DNA of 64,000 bases, from positions 33,189,507 through 33,253,506 of the forward strand of contig CM069437.1 in the NCBI GenBank assembly GCA_035610365.1. The letters are read 5' to 3'. Positions 25,811-36,240 of the stretch are shown in pieces (position 1 is the first letter of the stretch; each line of letters opens with the position of its first letter). The notes below the pieces were generated by a model, which made no database searches, had not been told where the DNA came from, and saw nothing but the letters and a program-made list of their open reading frames with translations. Origin of the DNA: Aquatica leii (taxonomy: Eukaryota > Arthropoda > Insecta > Coleoptera > Lampyridae). A program made the translations under genes and the position numbers.

Positions 25811-26190
25811 GTAGTATTTTCTCTAATAATAATTAATTCAGTTAGGTGCACAAGCTAGAGCTTTTAAATAATATTTGAATTCATAAACAAGTGAAAAACA
25901 TCAAAATATATGTTCAATTTTACAATAAAACTCTAAGCTAAACCACATTTCTATACACATTGATGTAAGTAGCTTCCGCGACCTGAACCGCGTTAACGAC
26001 GTAAACCACGACCTGAACCGCGGTTCACGACGCATTTTCACCTTAAGGAGCAGGTTTAAATTAAAATAATATTTCACATTCACAGTACTAAATGTATTTG
26101 TATCGCTGTAATCGCTGTAATCCACGGCGGGAGTCTATGCTAAGATTAGAACGTCTTCCGGAGATGGACCGTGTTGATGTTGTAACCGAA
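25810..26190. other. short AT-rich linker with an ACCGCGG-type repeat
   Basis: Between the two Penelope-like remnants lies AT-rich DNA in which CGACCTGAACCGCG occurs twice close together near 25978-26023. No gene is seen. Confidence 0.35.
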
Positions 26191-26234
26191 GTTGCCAACG
26201 TTTTGCCTACTTTAGTAAGGGGCTTTATCAGGGC
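26191..26234 (-). ncRNA. degenerate hammerhead-ribozyme-like core of the Penelope element
   Basis: The minus strand reads CTGATAA, a GCC...GGC helix, then AAAAC and GTTGGCAAC. This mirrors the hammerhead core CUGAUGA-stem II-GAAAC at the place where Penelope-like elements are known to carry such ribozymes. Both conserved core boxes differ from consensus by a base, so catalysis is unlikely. Confidence 0.4.
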
Positions 26235-28200
26235 GTAAACAAAATCAAAAACGAAGCAAACGATAATCTAACAAAGAATTACTACAGAATTAGATAATCA
26301 AATTTTTATCTAAACCAGATTTTAAACTCCACAAAAGTGACTTAAGAAGAAGTTGTCTCCGTTTTTATAGAAGATAGAAAAACGAGGAACCAAAGAAGGG
26401 ATAGTTCCAAACTGTTGTTACGATTAAAGTTATTGTGGTGTTTGATGATTTGTATGCTTGCTCGAACTTTTTTTTTGCAATAACCGATGCGTTATCAAAA
26501 TCTATATTGTGGTCTGCATTAAAATAATGTTCTGCAGCGGCAGATTTAGAAATATGTTTTTTCTTTATACAAGGATTATGTCCGGAAATACGTGTGTTGA
26601 CGGAACGACAGTCTTACTGATATAGACCACACCTTGAGATGAAAATGTAGGAAATTTGTCTTTGGGAGAAGAAAAAATTTGATTGATTTGAGAGATGTCG
26701 AGTTGAATATGTATTTAAATACCATTCTTAACTTAAGTTTTCCTTTTTGATCTGTGACATAAATGTAAAGTAAAAATGCCAATTTCAGATTGGAATCGGA
26801 AGTAGAAATGTGTTCAAGTATTCGAGTACGGGGATGTAGACGACGAATTATAACTGCCTGAGTATTCAACTTTATATATCTAATAACCACTGTTTACTAA
26901 GATCCTATTAAGATGACGAAGTTTCGGATCTAGATTCTCGGGTTGGCAATTAGAAAAAGCGCAATGAACCAAAGGTTCAATAACAGAACGTTTCTGTGCC
27001 GGATGATAATGAGACAAAGCATGAAGATATCTGTCTGTATGCGTGGGTTTGCGATAAACAGAATGACCTAAAAGTCCGTTGGGCTTACGTGTCTCAAGAA
27101 CGTCGGAAATGGGAGAGAACCATTGTTTTTCATTTCCATGGTAAATTTGATATTAGGGTGTTGGTTGTTTAAATGATCAAAAAACCTAGACTATCATGAG
27201 ACCAAACAATAAAGGTATCATCAACATACCTAAACCAGACTTGAGGTTTTAATATCGATAATTCCAAAGCAACCGCTTTAAAGGACTCTATAAAAATGTT
27301 AGCTACAATAGGAGATAACAGAGAATGCATAGCCGCGCCCAAAACTTATTCGTAAAACTTGTTAACAAATTGAAAGTAAGTGGATGCTAAACACTTATCA
27401 ATTAGAGGAACTAAACTCAACTTTAATAGGACCATTAGTAGTGAAATGAGTTCAAAACTCACTAGAAGATCCTGGGTTTTAAGCTTTGTAGATTTCAAAC
27501 GTTAAATAAAATGATGAGAGTTGAGAGAGTGAAAAGAGTTTTTATCTAAATTCGCAAAGAATGATGAACCAAAACTTGGCTAGCTTGTAACTAGAAGATT
27601 GGGTAGTACTGACGATAGGTCTAAAGGTATTCCTTGTTTGTGGACTTTAGAAAGTCCGTTTAGACGAGGTGGCTTAGAAGCTGAAATTAGGATTATTACT
27701 TTACGTTAAAAATCACAGATCAAATAGGGAGATTTCTTCGTAAGAATGGTATTAAATTATTATTAAATAACACTTATATTAATTCATTTATTACTGTAAC
27801 CGTATATGGTCTACGGATAAGATAATAATTAGTCACTTGATGCACTTTTTTATTTATACTTGGCACACACATTAAACACTTGATTTATTTAGACCGATAC
27901 AGCATTCTTAACATTTCAGACTTCTGCTTAGGCTTAACTCCAACTTTTTTCGGATATGTTATGTTTTTACTTTATTTGGAACTAGAACATTTCATTTCTT
28001 TTGACAATTGTCTCAATGTTCCAAATATTTTGGGAACGCTTCAATATTGTACTAAAATTGTTTCATTTTTTTTGGTAATCCCAGTACTACAATACTACAT
28101 AACAAACCTTTTGTTTGGTAAAGCCTTACTTTCTTGTGTTAAATTCAATGTTTCTTCAAAAAGTTATTAATTTATTGTGCGGTATCGTGGTAAAATCTTC
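26191..28200 (-). pseudogene. Penelope-like retroelement, decayed
   Basis: On the minus strand the parts are in normal order. An N-terminal block, ETLNLTQESKALPNKRFV, lies near 28150. PLRPIVSTTQSSSYKLAK, near 27600, and GAAMHSLLS with IVANIFIESFKAVALELS, near 27300, belong to the RT, as does RYVDDTFIVWSHDS near 27210. The long linker NIKFTMEMKNNGSLPFLD lies near 27150. The GIY-YIG end, KSAAAEHYFNADHNIDFDNA, lies near 26540-26480. Such elements encode an RT related to telomerase and a GIY-YIG nuclease. Several frameshifts and stops make this copy inactive. A hammerhead-like core follows downstream at its 3' side. Confidence 0.85.
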
Positions 28201-28365
28201 AAAAAATTGTTTTATTGTAAATTTCTGTTTTTATTCGGTAAAAATACTTATCCGTATTTGTTTTCTTATTAAAACAATTAAAGAAATTCTCATGAGGTAT
28301 TTTAGTTTTTGGAATATTGTTAGCATCAGGTTTTGATCCTCACCCTTATCCACAATTCTATTACA

Positions 28366-30222
28366 ATGAAACCTTTTTATATCGAACTTCAAAGGAAACG
28401 AGAAAATTTTTAATTATGGAGAATTATGATATACCGAGGTTCAATTTATTAAGATGATTTTGATATATAGAGGTTTACACTAAAAGAAAGAACTGTGTCT
28501 AAATGATATTGATTTCGTGAAAACAACTTTGATATATAGAGGTTTTCTAATATCGCAAATCTTGCAATTATCGGAAGGTGTTGAAAACAAACACAATATT
28601 ACCTACGTAATATAATGAACAAGGTTTAATACAATTTTCAAAAATAAGAATCTATACATAAATAATAAAAAAATTAAAAAAACACAAATAACTAGTATTC
28701 TAGATACATATTAAACGAGAATATGGTCGTAAACTAAATGATTACTGGATTTTACTCGAGTTTTATGGCGGTTCACAGTTCTACAATTTCTACGATTATG
28801 ACACGATTTGAGCTACGTTGCTATATTCTTTCAGATGTAAAAGTAGCAAAGTGGAGATTTCATTTTTGGAAATGTGCATCCACAGTTTAAAAATTGAATT
28901 TTTTCAACAGTTTGTCGCGTTCGCGATTCCTTGTCATATCTAAAGAAAACTTACAGCAGATTGGACTAACAACAAAAACATTTCGCAACGCGAAATAATC
29001 GACATGTCTTTTTATTAATTTTTTACCGATTCTACAATTTTTTCTCCTATTAATATTAAACAAATGCGCTACTGACTATAAAAAAGCATTAAAGAGAGGA
29101 ACTTTGCTTTAACATGAATCTTTTCTCTAGTCTTAACAGATTTATAACGTTAATAATCTTTACAATTGTTTGACTGTTGATACAATTTCGACATTCAAAA
29201 TTTACTCAAATTTTATTTTACCTGCTTTCGTCCTATGTTAATAACTTTACAGCGAAATCGTTTATAATTTAAACTAGTAATTACTGATAAACTAGTAATT
29301 ACTGATAGTTTTTATTATAAAATTTTATAAATCAGGTTTATTAAATTATTTCGTTTGCGCATTTTAAAATTTGAACATAAATTATCGGTTTAGTAGAAAA
29401 TGTGTGTTTCGGTCGAGTTGCTTTTGGTGACTACCGCGGTTTTTTTTTGCGGCTAAGGGTAGCTTTGTTGATGTTGTAATATTACACCAGCGTCGAAACC
29501 GCCACAATTTTTGTATTGAAATTATTTGTTTAATAACGTAAAATAACCAATAAACTATTATCCTAAAACGGTGCAAGATAGAAGAAAGTTGCACATAAAC
29601 ATTTTAATAGAGGACAAAATTTACTATAAAAAAAGTCGGCGGAAGAGTACAATTACGTTCAATAGTTTAGAAGATACAAGTGTGCAAAGTTGCACGAAAA
29701 TTACATTAAAATTCTGTAACTTTTAAACTATTAGATATAACTATACACTCCCCCGTACTTATTTGTAGTAAATTTTGTGCTCAATAAATTGTTTATGTGC
29801 AATTTTCATCTATATTGTACCGTTTTTGCAACGTATAAGGCGGAAGCTCGTGCGAATCTAATATCTTGTTTAATAATAATAATAATAAATACTGCATCCG
29901 AAAAATACAAAAAATGATGTAAAATTGGGCACCACCGCAAGTTCCAGATTTGTGTCATCTGAGCGTTTCAACGTTTCGTTACACGAGCCTTCGAATCAAG
30001 CTCTCTATAAGTGTTTTCAACACTAAAACTTGGACATACTGTTAGTGCAAAGCCAAGCAAACTAAAATTTTGAAATATTGAAACCTTCTTAGCCAGTCTT
30101 TCGATATGTAGAGGTACAAATAACATGGGGTGTTAAGCAGGTTTAAGAGGAATGGAAAAACTTTGATTTGTCAACGGATTCGATTATATTGAGGTTTGAT
30201 AAATCGAAGTTCGATTATAGAT
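28366..30222. repeat. pogo/Tigger-type non-autonomous repeat, interrupted
   Basis: The left part (28366-28550) reads ATGAAACCTTTTTATATCGAAC and contains the recurring word GATATATAGAGGTTT twice. The right part (30165-30222), read in reverse, gives AATCGAACTTCGATTTATCA and CCTCAATATAATCG. Such cis-repeated TATATAGAGGTT ends are typical of pogo/Tigger elements. No transposase lies inside; the middle is filled by copy B of the family at 16510-20124. The right end is abutted by a mariner, so its exact terminus is not seen. Confidence 0.45.
28550..30046. repeat. copy B of the 16510-20124 repeat family
   Basis: It matches copy A block by block, in the same order and orientation. The blocks start at ATATCGCAAATCTTGCAAT (28550), GCATCCACAGTTTAAAAA (28875), TGTGTGTTTCGGTC (29400), TAATAGAGGACAAAATTTAC (29608) and CACCACCGCAAGTTCCAG (29931). 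It lacks both TIRs and the 0.9-kb segment at 18.2-19.1 kb, but holds about 440 bp (28950-29395) missing from A, including a tandem AACTAGTAATTACTGAT pair near 29272-29307. The divergence suggests an old family. Confidence 0.7.
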
Positions 30223-30223
30223 A

Positions 30224-31570
30224 TACAGGGTTACTATAAAAGAAATAGACAACTTCAACTGCCTGTAAAACAAAAACTATTTACGGTAATTTGGCACCGT
30301 TTTCACTGGTTTGTAGAGGAGTCTTTGAAGTTTACATTGTGAACTCACAAATGTTCAATATGGGCTCCTCCAGTCACACGACACACATCCATGCGATAAT
30401 CTAGTTCATTCCAAACCTTTTGTAACATATCAGCATCAACACTTGCCACGGCTTGTCTGATACGTTGTTTCAAGTCGTCTAAATTAAGAGGAAGTGGAGG
30501 GACATAAACACGGTCTTTCACGAATCCCCATAGAAAAAAGTCACATGGTGTGAGATCCGGGCTCCTTGGTGGCCACGATGCAAGAGCATTATTGTCGGCT
30601 GTAGCACGGCCAATCCAACGATGTGGTAGGACTTCATCTAGGTAATCTCTAACATCTGTGTGCCAATGAGGCGGTGCTCCGTCTTGTTGGAATACAAAGT
30701 CATCCTGTTGCTCATTCAGTTGGGGCATCAACCAGATCTGTAACATGTCAAGATACCTAGCACCGTTGACTGTTTGCTCTGCAAAGAAAAAAAGGGCCAT
30801 ACACCGTCGTGTGAGATACCGCACAAAACACATTGATTTTAGGAGAGTCCCGCACATGTTGCAATACAGCCCTCGGAGGTTCAGTTCCCCATATTCGGAC
30901 ATTTCGTGTATTCACTTTTCCACTCAGGTGGAAAGTTGACTCATCGCTGAAAATGATGCGCTCACAAAAACCAGCATCGTCTTCATCATGTCGTAACATA
31001 TCGATGCAAAAGTCACGCCGTATGACCTTATCTTCTTCACTCAGAAACTGCAACATCTGTAATCTGTAAGGCATAATGTGCAGTCGCTTCCGCAAGATTT
31101 TCCATACAGTTTGCTGTGGAATTTGTAATTGCATGCTTGCCCTAGATGTGGATTTCTGTGGGCTTCTTATGTAGGCAGCACGAACCCGTTCAACGTTTTC
31201 TTCCGAAACTCTTGGTCTTCCCGAGCTCTTCCCTTTGCACAAACATCCCGTTGTCTCGAATTTGTTATACCAGTCGTAGATTGACTGTCTAGTCGGTGGC
31301 GTTTTGTGGTAACGTGTTCTAAAATGTCGTTGGACAACAGTTGCTGATTGCGTTCTAGCAAATTCCAACACGCAATATGCCTTTTCCACAGCATTTTCTG
31401 CCATTTCAGCTTCTACAACAAACAAACAAAACACTACAGCGTTACCAATAGTAACAAACGAAACTTTGAGAGTTTCTCAACATAACTAAAAAATAATTAG
31501 GTTACTATCTCTAATAGTTTTTGTTTTACAGGCAGTTGAAGTTGTCTATTTCTTTTGTAGTAACCCTGTA
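30224..31570 (-). mobile_element. DD41D mariner-type transposon, nearly intact
   Basis: A 1347-bp element bounded by 58-bp inverted repeats that differ at one position by eye (30224-30281 and 31513-31570, starting TACAGGGTTACTA). TA lies on both sides at 30222-30223 and 31571-31572, the target duplication of the Tc1/mariner superfamily. It carries one transposase gene on the minus strand. It sits at the right edge of a pogo-type repeat. High TIR identity and a single coding break suggest a fairly recent insertion. Confidence 0.93.
30345..31404 (-). pseudogene. mariner-type transposase, DD41D, one frameshift
   Basis: The protein begins at MAENAVEKAYC (ATG at 31404; an upstream in-frame ATG at 31434 is less likely). 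The N-terminal half has two HTH units: VVQRHFRTRY...TRQSIYDWYNKFETTG, then GRPR and a second helix set ending TVWKILRKRLH. The catalytic Asp residues are in IIFSDESTFHLSG, QQDGAPPHW and PRSPDLTPCDFFLWG. Between the second and third Asp there are 41 residues, which defines DD41D (rosa/VISITOR-like). One frameshift near 30786-30795 is explained by one extra T in a T-run of the coding strand. The rest is open to the stop, about 350 codons, the usual length for the superfamily. Confidence 0.92.
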
Positions 31571-31572
31571 TA

Positions 31573-31975
31573 TGTATAAAATTGCTAATAGTGTCTTCAT
31601 CTTTAAAAGAATAGGGAAAATTGGCTTTGAAAGAAATATCATTTTCCAGGAAATAAATGCAAAATTTGTCAAAAAACAAATGTCACAACTGATACTAAAT
31701 TAACCATAAATTCCAGTTCACGTTTTTAAGATAATACAAATAAAACAGAATACTCTAATATAATAATAATAATCTAATGCAAATTGTTTCTTAGTGAAGA
31801 ATATATAAAAACTTGTATTATTAACTTGTTGACTTGTTTATTTAAAAATTTTTGTGATTAATGTTTACAGGTGGAGTTTTGGTGTCGTAGACTTTGTTGT
31901 TATGATATAAACATAATAACAATTAAAGACGTTATAAATATAATTTATAAATAATTTATTAAGTTTTGGTTAAGT
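31573..31975. other. AT-rich linker
   Basis: AT-rich sequence between the mariner and the inverted repeat; no feature seen apart from the opposite-strand chance frames near 31500-31700 that overlap the TIR. Confidence 0.4.
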
Positions 31976-32100
31976 TTTTTATTTTTTTATTAATTTTGCC
32001 GACAGTTTCAACTAATTTTTAGTCATCATCAGGGCTATAAGGAAACATTATATATATAAATTAGTTGAAACTGTCGGCAAAATTAATAAAAAAATAAAAA
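31976..32100 (-). repeat. 43-bp perfect inverted repeat with hammerhead-ribozyme-like core
   Basis: Arms 31976-32018 and 32058-32100 are perfectly complementary, with a 39-nt spacer. On the minus strand, the spacer and left arm read CTGATGA (32032-32026), then TGACTAAAAATTAGT (a 5-bp hairpin), then TGAAAC and TGTCGGC. This matches the hammerhead core CUGAUGA-stem II-GAAAC. The opposite arm supplies GCCGACAG, able to form stem III, followed by UU at the expected cleavage position. A pairing stem I is not obvious. The word AAAATTAATAAAAAAATAAAAA ends both arms, like a retroelement 3' tail. Penelope-like elements are known to carry hammerheads and inverted terminal pieces. Confidence 0.5.
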
Positions 32101-32211
32101 TTCAAATTCAAAGAATTAATTACTGGAGTGTAAACATTACGACGCGACATTTGATAATGTGCGTGATGGAAATTCAATTAAAAACATAACGAATGTTTGT
32201 TTTTCTTACAG

Positions 32212-32292
32212 AACCTCAAACTGCGGTCAAACTGGCAGGCTCAATTGGTAACGCATCGCCCCCAGTTTTGTGGTGTTCTCGCCGCAAAACAG
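32212..32292 (+). CDS. candidate internal host exon (81 bp)
   Basis: A pyrimidine-rich acceptor, GTTTGTTTTTCTTACAG, ends at 32211 and a consensus donor, CAG|GTAAGTC, starts at 32293. The 81 bp between are about half G+C, in contrast with the AT-rich flanks. The length is a multiple of three. Two of the three frames are open: one reads KLRSNWQAQLVTHRPQFCG, the other TAVKLAGSIGNASPP. The third has a stop. I do not recognise the protein. If real, this is one exon of a gene whose other exons lie outside the window, which would make most of the window intron. A chance splice-like pair cannot be excluded. Confidence 0.45.
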
Positions 32293-33132
32293 GTAAGTCA
32301 GATTTATACTAAAATTTGCTTATTCTAAGTATTGTTTATACCTACGGGATGATCACTTTTGTCGATGTTTTTAAGTTAAACTATAAAAATTACTTAATAA
32401 TTATTTAAAAAATTAAAGCATTTTAAGTAATTACTAATGATATAATAATTATTAGAATGCGTTTTTAATTTCTTCATATTAAAAAAATATTTAAGGTGTA
32501 TGCAAATGTGTAAATAAAAAATAGCCTTAAAAATATATACTACCTACTAATAAAAAATGCTAATAAACATTGTACATATACTTTTGTGATAAACACTGGA
32601 CGTGGGTATGTTAATTTACAATTTGTGTTACAATTGTAACAATTATAATTACTCTTTTTGGGTTATCAGGACTTGATAATTTATACGAAAGTACAAATAA
32701 TCTAATCTTAATTCTCTCATTGAATTGCAAATTTCTTTATCTACTTTTTTTAATATGTTAACATTACTTTAATAAATATAAATTACAATGGAATATTTAA
32801 TTTTAGAATTAATTTAATGAAAACAAAGTTTTTGAACGCTAAACGCTGGGGTCCCAAATATTAAATTAAATAAATAATTTTCTGATTTATTGAAAAAAAA
32901 AAAAAAGTTTTTAGCAAAAATGCACTGCTGTCAGAAACTCTAAACGTCAATAATTTTTACGAAAAATACAATTTTTATCATCTACTCGTGAAGCAGCGCT
33001 CGCAGTACGTGTTTTTGAGTAGTTTTTTCTAACTATAACCTACTTTAATTTTATGTTTTGTCTTCTGTGTTCATCCTTTTCTTGAATTATTAATTTTAAA
33101 TAATATTAAAAAAAATTGTTACAAAAACCATA
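32293..33132. other. AT-rich, putative intron
   Basis: Very AT-rich sequence following the donor site of the candidate exon. No gene or repeat boundary was seen. Confidence 0.4.
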
Positions 33133-33480
33133 TATTAAAAATTATAGTTTAAAAAACTAAAAAACACGCTTTAATGGTAGATCAGAATAAAAAGTAAAAA
33201 ATAATTTTTAGTATAAAATTAAAGTGATTAACAAGAAAATTCATGATAACAAAAGCGTGGGGTGCTCGAAATAATTTGTTATAAATAGTAGTACTAGTTC
33301 TTTAAGTAAAGTAAGTGTAAAAATATAGTTCCTGCCCCCCCACGCTTTTGTTACAATGAAATTAATTTGCTTGTTAATCACTTTATTCTTACACTAAAAA
33401 TTATTTTTTTCTTTTTAGTTTGATTTGCCATTAAAGCATGTTTTTTAGTTTTTTAAACTATAATTTATTTTTTAATTTTT
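33133..33480. repeat. fold-back (MITE-like) element
   Basis: The left arm from 33133 (ATTAAAAATTATAGTTTAAA...CACGCTTTAATGG...TGATTAACAAG) reappears inverted from 33480 leftwards (AAAAATTAAAAAATAAATTATAGTTTAAA...CATGCTTTAATGG...TGATTAACAAG). The symmetry continues inward to AACAAAAGCGTGGGG (33248) and CCCCACGCTTTTGTT (33338). Arms are about 130 bp, diverged by point changes and short indels, with a roughly 70-bp loop. There is no coding potential. It is a non-autonomous DNA element of unknown superfamily. Confidence 0.65.
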
Positions 33481-34170
33481 AGTTTAGAAATCTCTGAAGA
33501 AATTTTATTAATACGTGTGCAAATTTTCAATTTAATCAGACTCCTTAAAGTTGACGATAATTATGTTGAAAAATTCCGATACATAGATACAGGCCAAATT
33601 CAATAACTATTATAGTAGGATCATTTTAATTTATTCTAATTCTTTTTTGATAGTTTAATGGATAATAATCACAATTATATAAACTTCTTTTTTTATATAT
33701 ACAGTGACCATTTTTTGGCAAAAAACAGGACAAATTTTTTTTTTCAAATTTACATATAAACTTAAGTAATTTTATTGCTTTTCTTAATTACAGTACAATA
33801 ATATAGAATATAAAGAAAATATAACACAGCAGAATTTAAATTTAATTAAAAAAGAGGACAAAACGGTACAGAAAAAAAAGAACGGTATATTTATTCGTCG
33901 CAAAATAAAGCAGTACAGCGTCTTAAAAAAAACTTGTTAAAACAGTTCGAATTTATTTAATTTACTTTGCAGTAAGATTTTTTGTAAAGAACTTTCGAAA
34001 AGAAAAGAAAATGTTTTTAACACCTAATAAATATTTAGGTTTTACAATAACTATTGCCAAATACTAGAAATACTACAATTAATTATTATTTCACACTGAG
34101 ATATCTGGACTATCCAAAAAATAGTTGCAGATTTTAGTTTTTTTTTATTGCCAATTTGTTATCACAACTT
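33480..34170. other. AT-rich stretch, no gene recognised
   Basis: Only long A- and T-runs are visible; no frame, no repeat boundary. Confidence 0.4.
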
Positions 34171-34560
34171 TAAATTTATTACCCTGACCAACACGGAGTA
34201 GATGCGGTGTGAGCTAGCTTAGATCTAACCAGCCGTTGGGAAATTTTGTTTACAAAAATTATTTTAAAATGAAATTTGCGTCAACGGTTTGATTACCATT
34301 TAATTGTTAATACCCTAAATTTATTACCTTTACCAATGCTGAATAATCGCTTTGCGGGTCATCTTCGCTCTAAGCTAGATCATCCATAGCATAATTTTGT
34401 TTAGAAACGTGATATCGGAATGTTGTTTACGTCAATATACTTTTTAGTCAATTATAATTACACTAAATTTATTACTATCGTTATACTTGATCTAGGACGT
34501 CTAGGTTATAGCGAATCTGGCTTACAAAGCGATTAGGGTAGCGGTAATAAATTTGGTGTA
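34171..34560. repeat. diverged tandem/inverted repeat array (TAAATTTATTACC units)
   Basis: The word TAAATTTATTAC starts at 34171, 34316 and 34464 (spacing 145 and 148 bp) and recurs inverted at 34543-34554. The units share further words: ACCAA, AATCGCTTTG, GCTAGATC and AATTTTGTTTA. Read in reverse, the right half of the last unit (TTATTACCGCTACCCTAATCGCTTTG) resembles the second unit. The array therefore contains both head-to-tail and head-to-head copies of a ~145-bp sequence. It is probably built from several insertions of one non-autonomous element. Confidence 0.5.
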
Positions 34561-35600
34561 ATGATAATTAAATGGTAATAAAAAGTTTCTATTCTCCACT
34601 GCCAGACATAAACCTCCCCTAGTAATTTCTTCTTGACCAGTTATTATTCAATTTAGGGGTTATTCTTTCCACTGACAATCGCATAATGGTTCAAAACTTG
34701 CTAATAAGTTTTTCTATCGTATGTGGCCTAATGCCATTCTTCCGTTTGATTTTGTGCAATGCGGAGGTTTATGTAAATCCTTTAGGATTTTTTTTTGATG
34801 CAGAACGTATAAATCTCTTCAAACGCGTGGCTGCAAGTTACACATTTGTACATTTCTTTAGCTCCTTGTTTGTTACCCTCATGCTTACTTGCTACGGAAG
34901 TTACGTAAAATATTATGAATCGTCCTACTGATGCTACCGAATGGGCCAATTCAAAACATTTATACTGTATCCAGCGACAAAATAAGGCAGTGGATGACGT
35001 TGCCCGCCCTAGTGAGATTAATACAATAAAACAAAAAGAAAACAGAACGTAAACGCGTTTAAACAACTTAAATTTTTAGCTGTTTACTACGGAAACCTGT
35101 GTGATTATGTATTTTTCTCTCGTATTTCACTTTAGGGACATTTTTAGTAATTTCATATCGACAATAAACTCTACACGATTATTACTTAATGCTAATTATA
35201 ATTCTAACCCATTTTATATTATTTAACCTCGTTATAATTTGTGTGTCGATTAAATACGAACGATTAATGTACTTGTGTCTAGATGTGTACCCATGAATAG
35301 TTTATAAGTTTGGAATTGGCTCCTTCTCTCGCTTTTTTTTATTTCTTGTTGTCATGCAGTACTAGTCCAAATAAATAAAAACTAATAATTTTATTATAAC
35401 GTTCTGTTGTTTTATTCTTAACCCAGATTTTTTTTCTCTACGTGCAAGGAAAGGTGGTGCAAGGCACTAACTTACCAGGTTATTTTGGGTACTACTATCT
35501 TAACCTACGACTATCTCCGATTGAAAGCTAGCTAAAACAGGTGAGTCGACGAACCAATTTTTTTTAACATTATGGCACTATAGGCACTGGCACCACACAT
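34560..35600. other. no gene recognised
   Basis: Overlapping frames on both strands (81 codons at 34686-34931 +, 94 codons at 34782-35066 -) have no recognisable domain, and neither is clearly favoured. A CAG|GTGAGTC word near 35538-35547 looks like a splice donor, but all frames upstream of it contain stops. Confidence 0.35.
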
Positions 35601-36240
35601 TTAGTATTTGTAGTTAAAAACTTAAGTTATATTTTGGCTCGAAATATTGATTTCTCCTTTCGGCTATCAGCACTTTATCGTCCGCAATTCTGAGGACATT
35701 TAAATATTCGTCGTCCACTTTTATTCCGATGTTATATTGGTTTATATATTTAAATTCATACTTTAGGGTGGTTGTGAATAATTTTGGAGATATATTACCA
35801 TCGTATACCTCTTTCAATTTTAAAAGTTCTGGTCGGTTCGTGGAGTTTAACTGTATCTGCTATCGATACTGCATAGCGTCAGGGCTGCCATTATTTCTGG
35901 ATGTTCTACGGTGTCAAAAGTCAATAAATATTAGTATCAGTGGTTTGTTGTATTCAACGGCTTTTTCTAATCGGATCTTTAAACACCAACAGATGATTGA
36001 CCAATACCTTTCCGAAATGCGGCCTACTCTCGAGGTCGGTAAAAGTCTCTTACCTAAGCGTTTATCTATAATTTTTGTGAACAATTTATACATGTAGGAT
36101 TGATCTATAGTTTGTAGTCTCTGCTATATCTCCTTTTTTTATGTATCGGGATTAGGGTAGCGTTGTTCAAAGCTTACGGAGTGGTGGCATCGTGCAGATA
36201 CATATTGAATAACTGTGCAAACTTCTTCAACAACTTGTTT
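35600..36240 (-). pseudogene. antisense LINE RT remnant
   Basis: Minus-strand pieces in order: YKLFTKIID-like residues near 36100, TVKLHEPTRTFKIERGIR near 35850, then ISPKLFTTTLKYEFKYIN, IGIKVDDEYLNVLRIADDKV and LIAERR at 35817-35630. This is the GVRQGDxISPKLF...YLNHLRFADDIVLIAE region of insect endonuclease-RT LINEs. The catalytic box reads IADD. It is interrupted upstream and ends soon after the box; inactive. Confidence 0.8.

Noticed and set aside
30745-31069. + strand ORFs over the mariner transposase.
   Set aside because: Shadows of the minus-strand transposase.
34686-35066. Overlapping ORFs of 81 and 94 codons on opposite strands.
   Set aside because: No recognised family, and neither strand is favoured; most likely chance.
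35439-35547. Possible exon ending at CAG|GTGAGT.
   Set aside because: All three frames contain stops before the donor and the acceptor is unconvincing.
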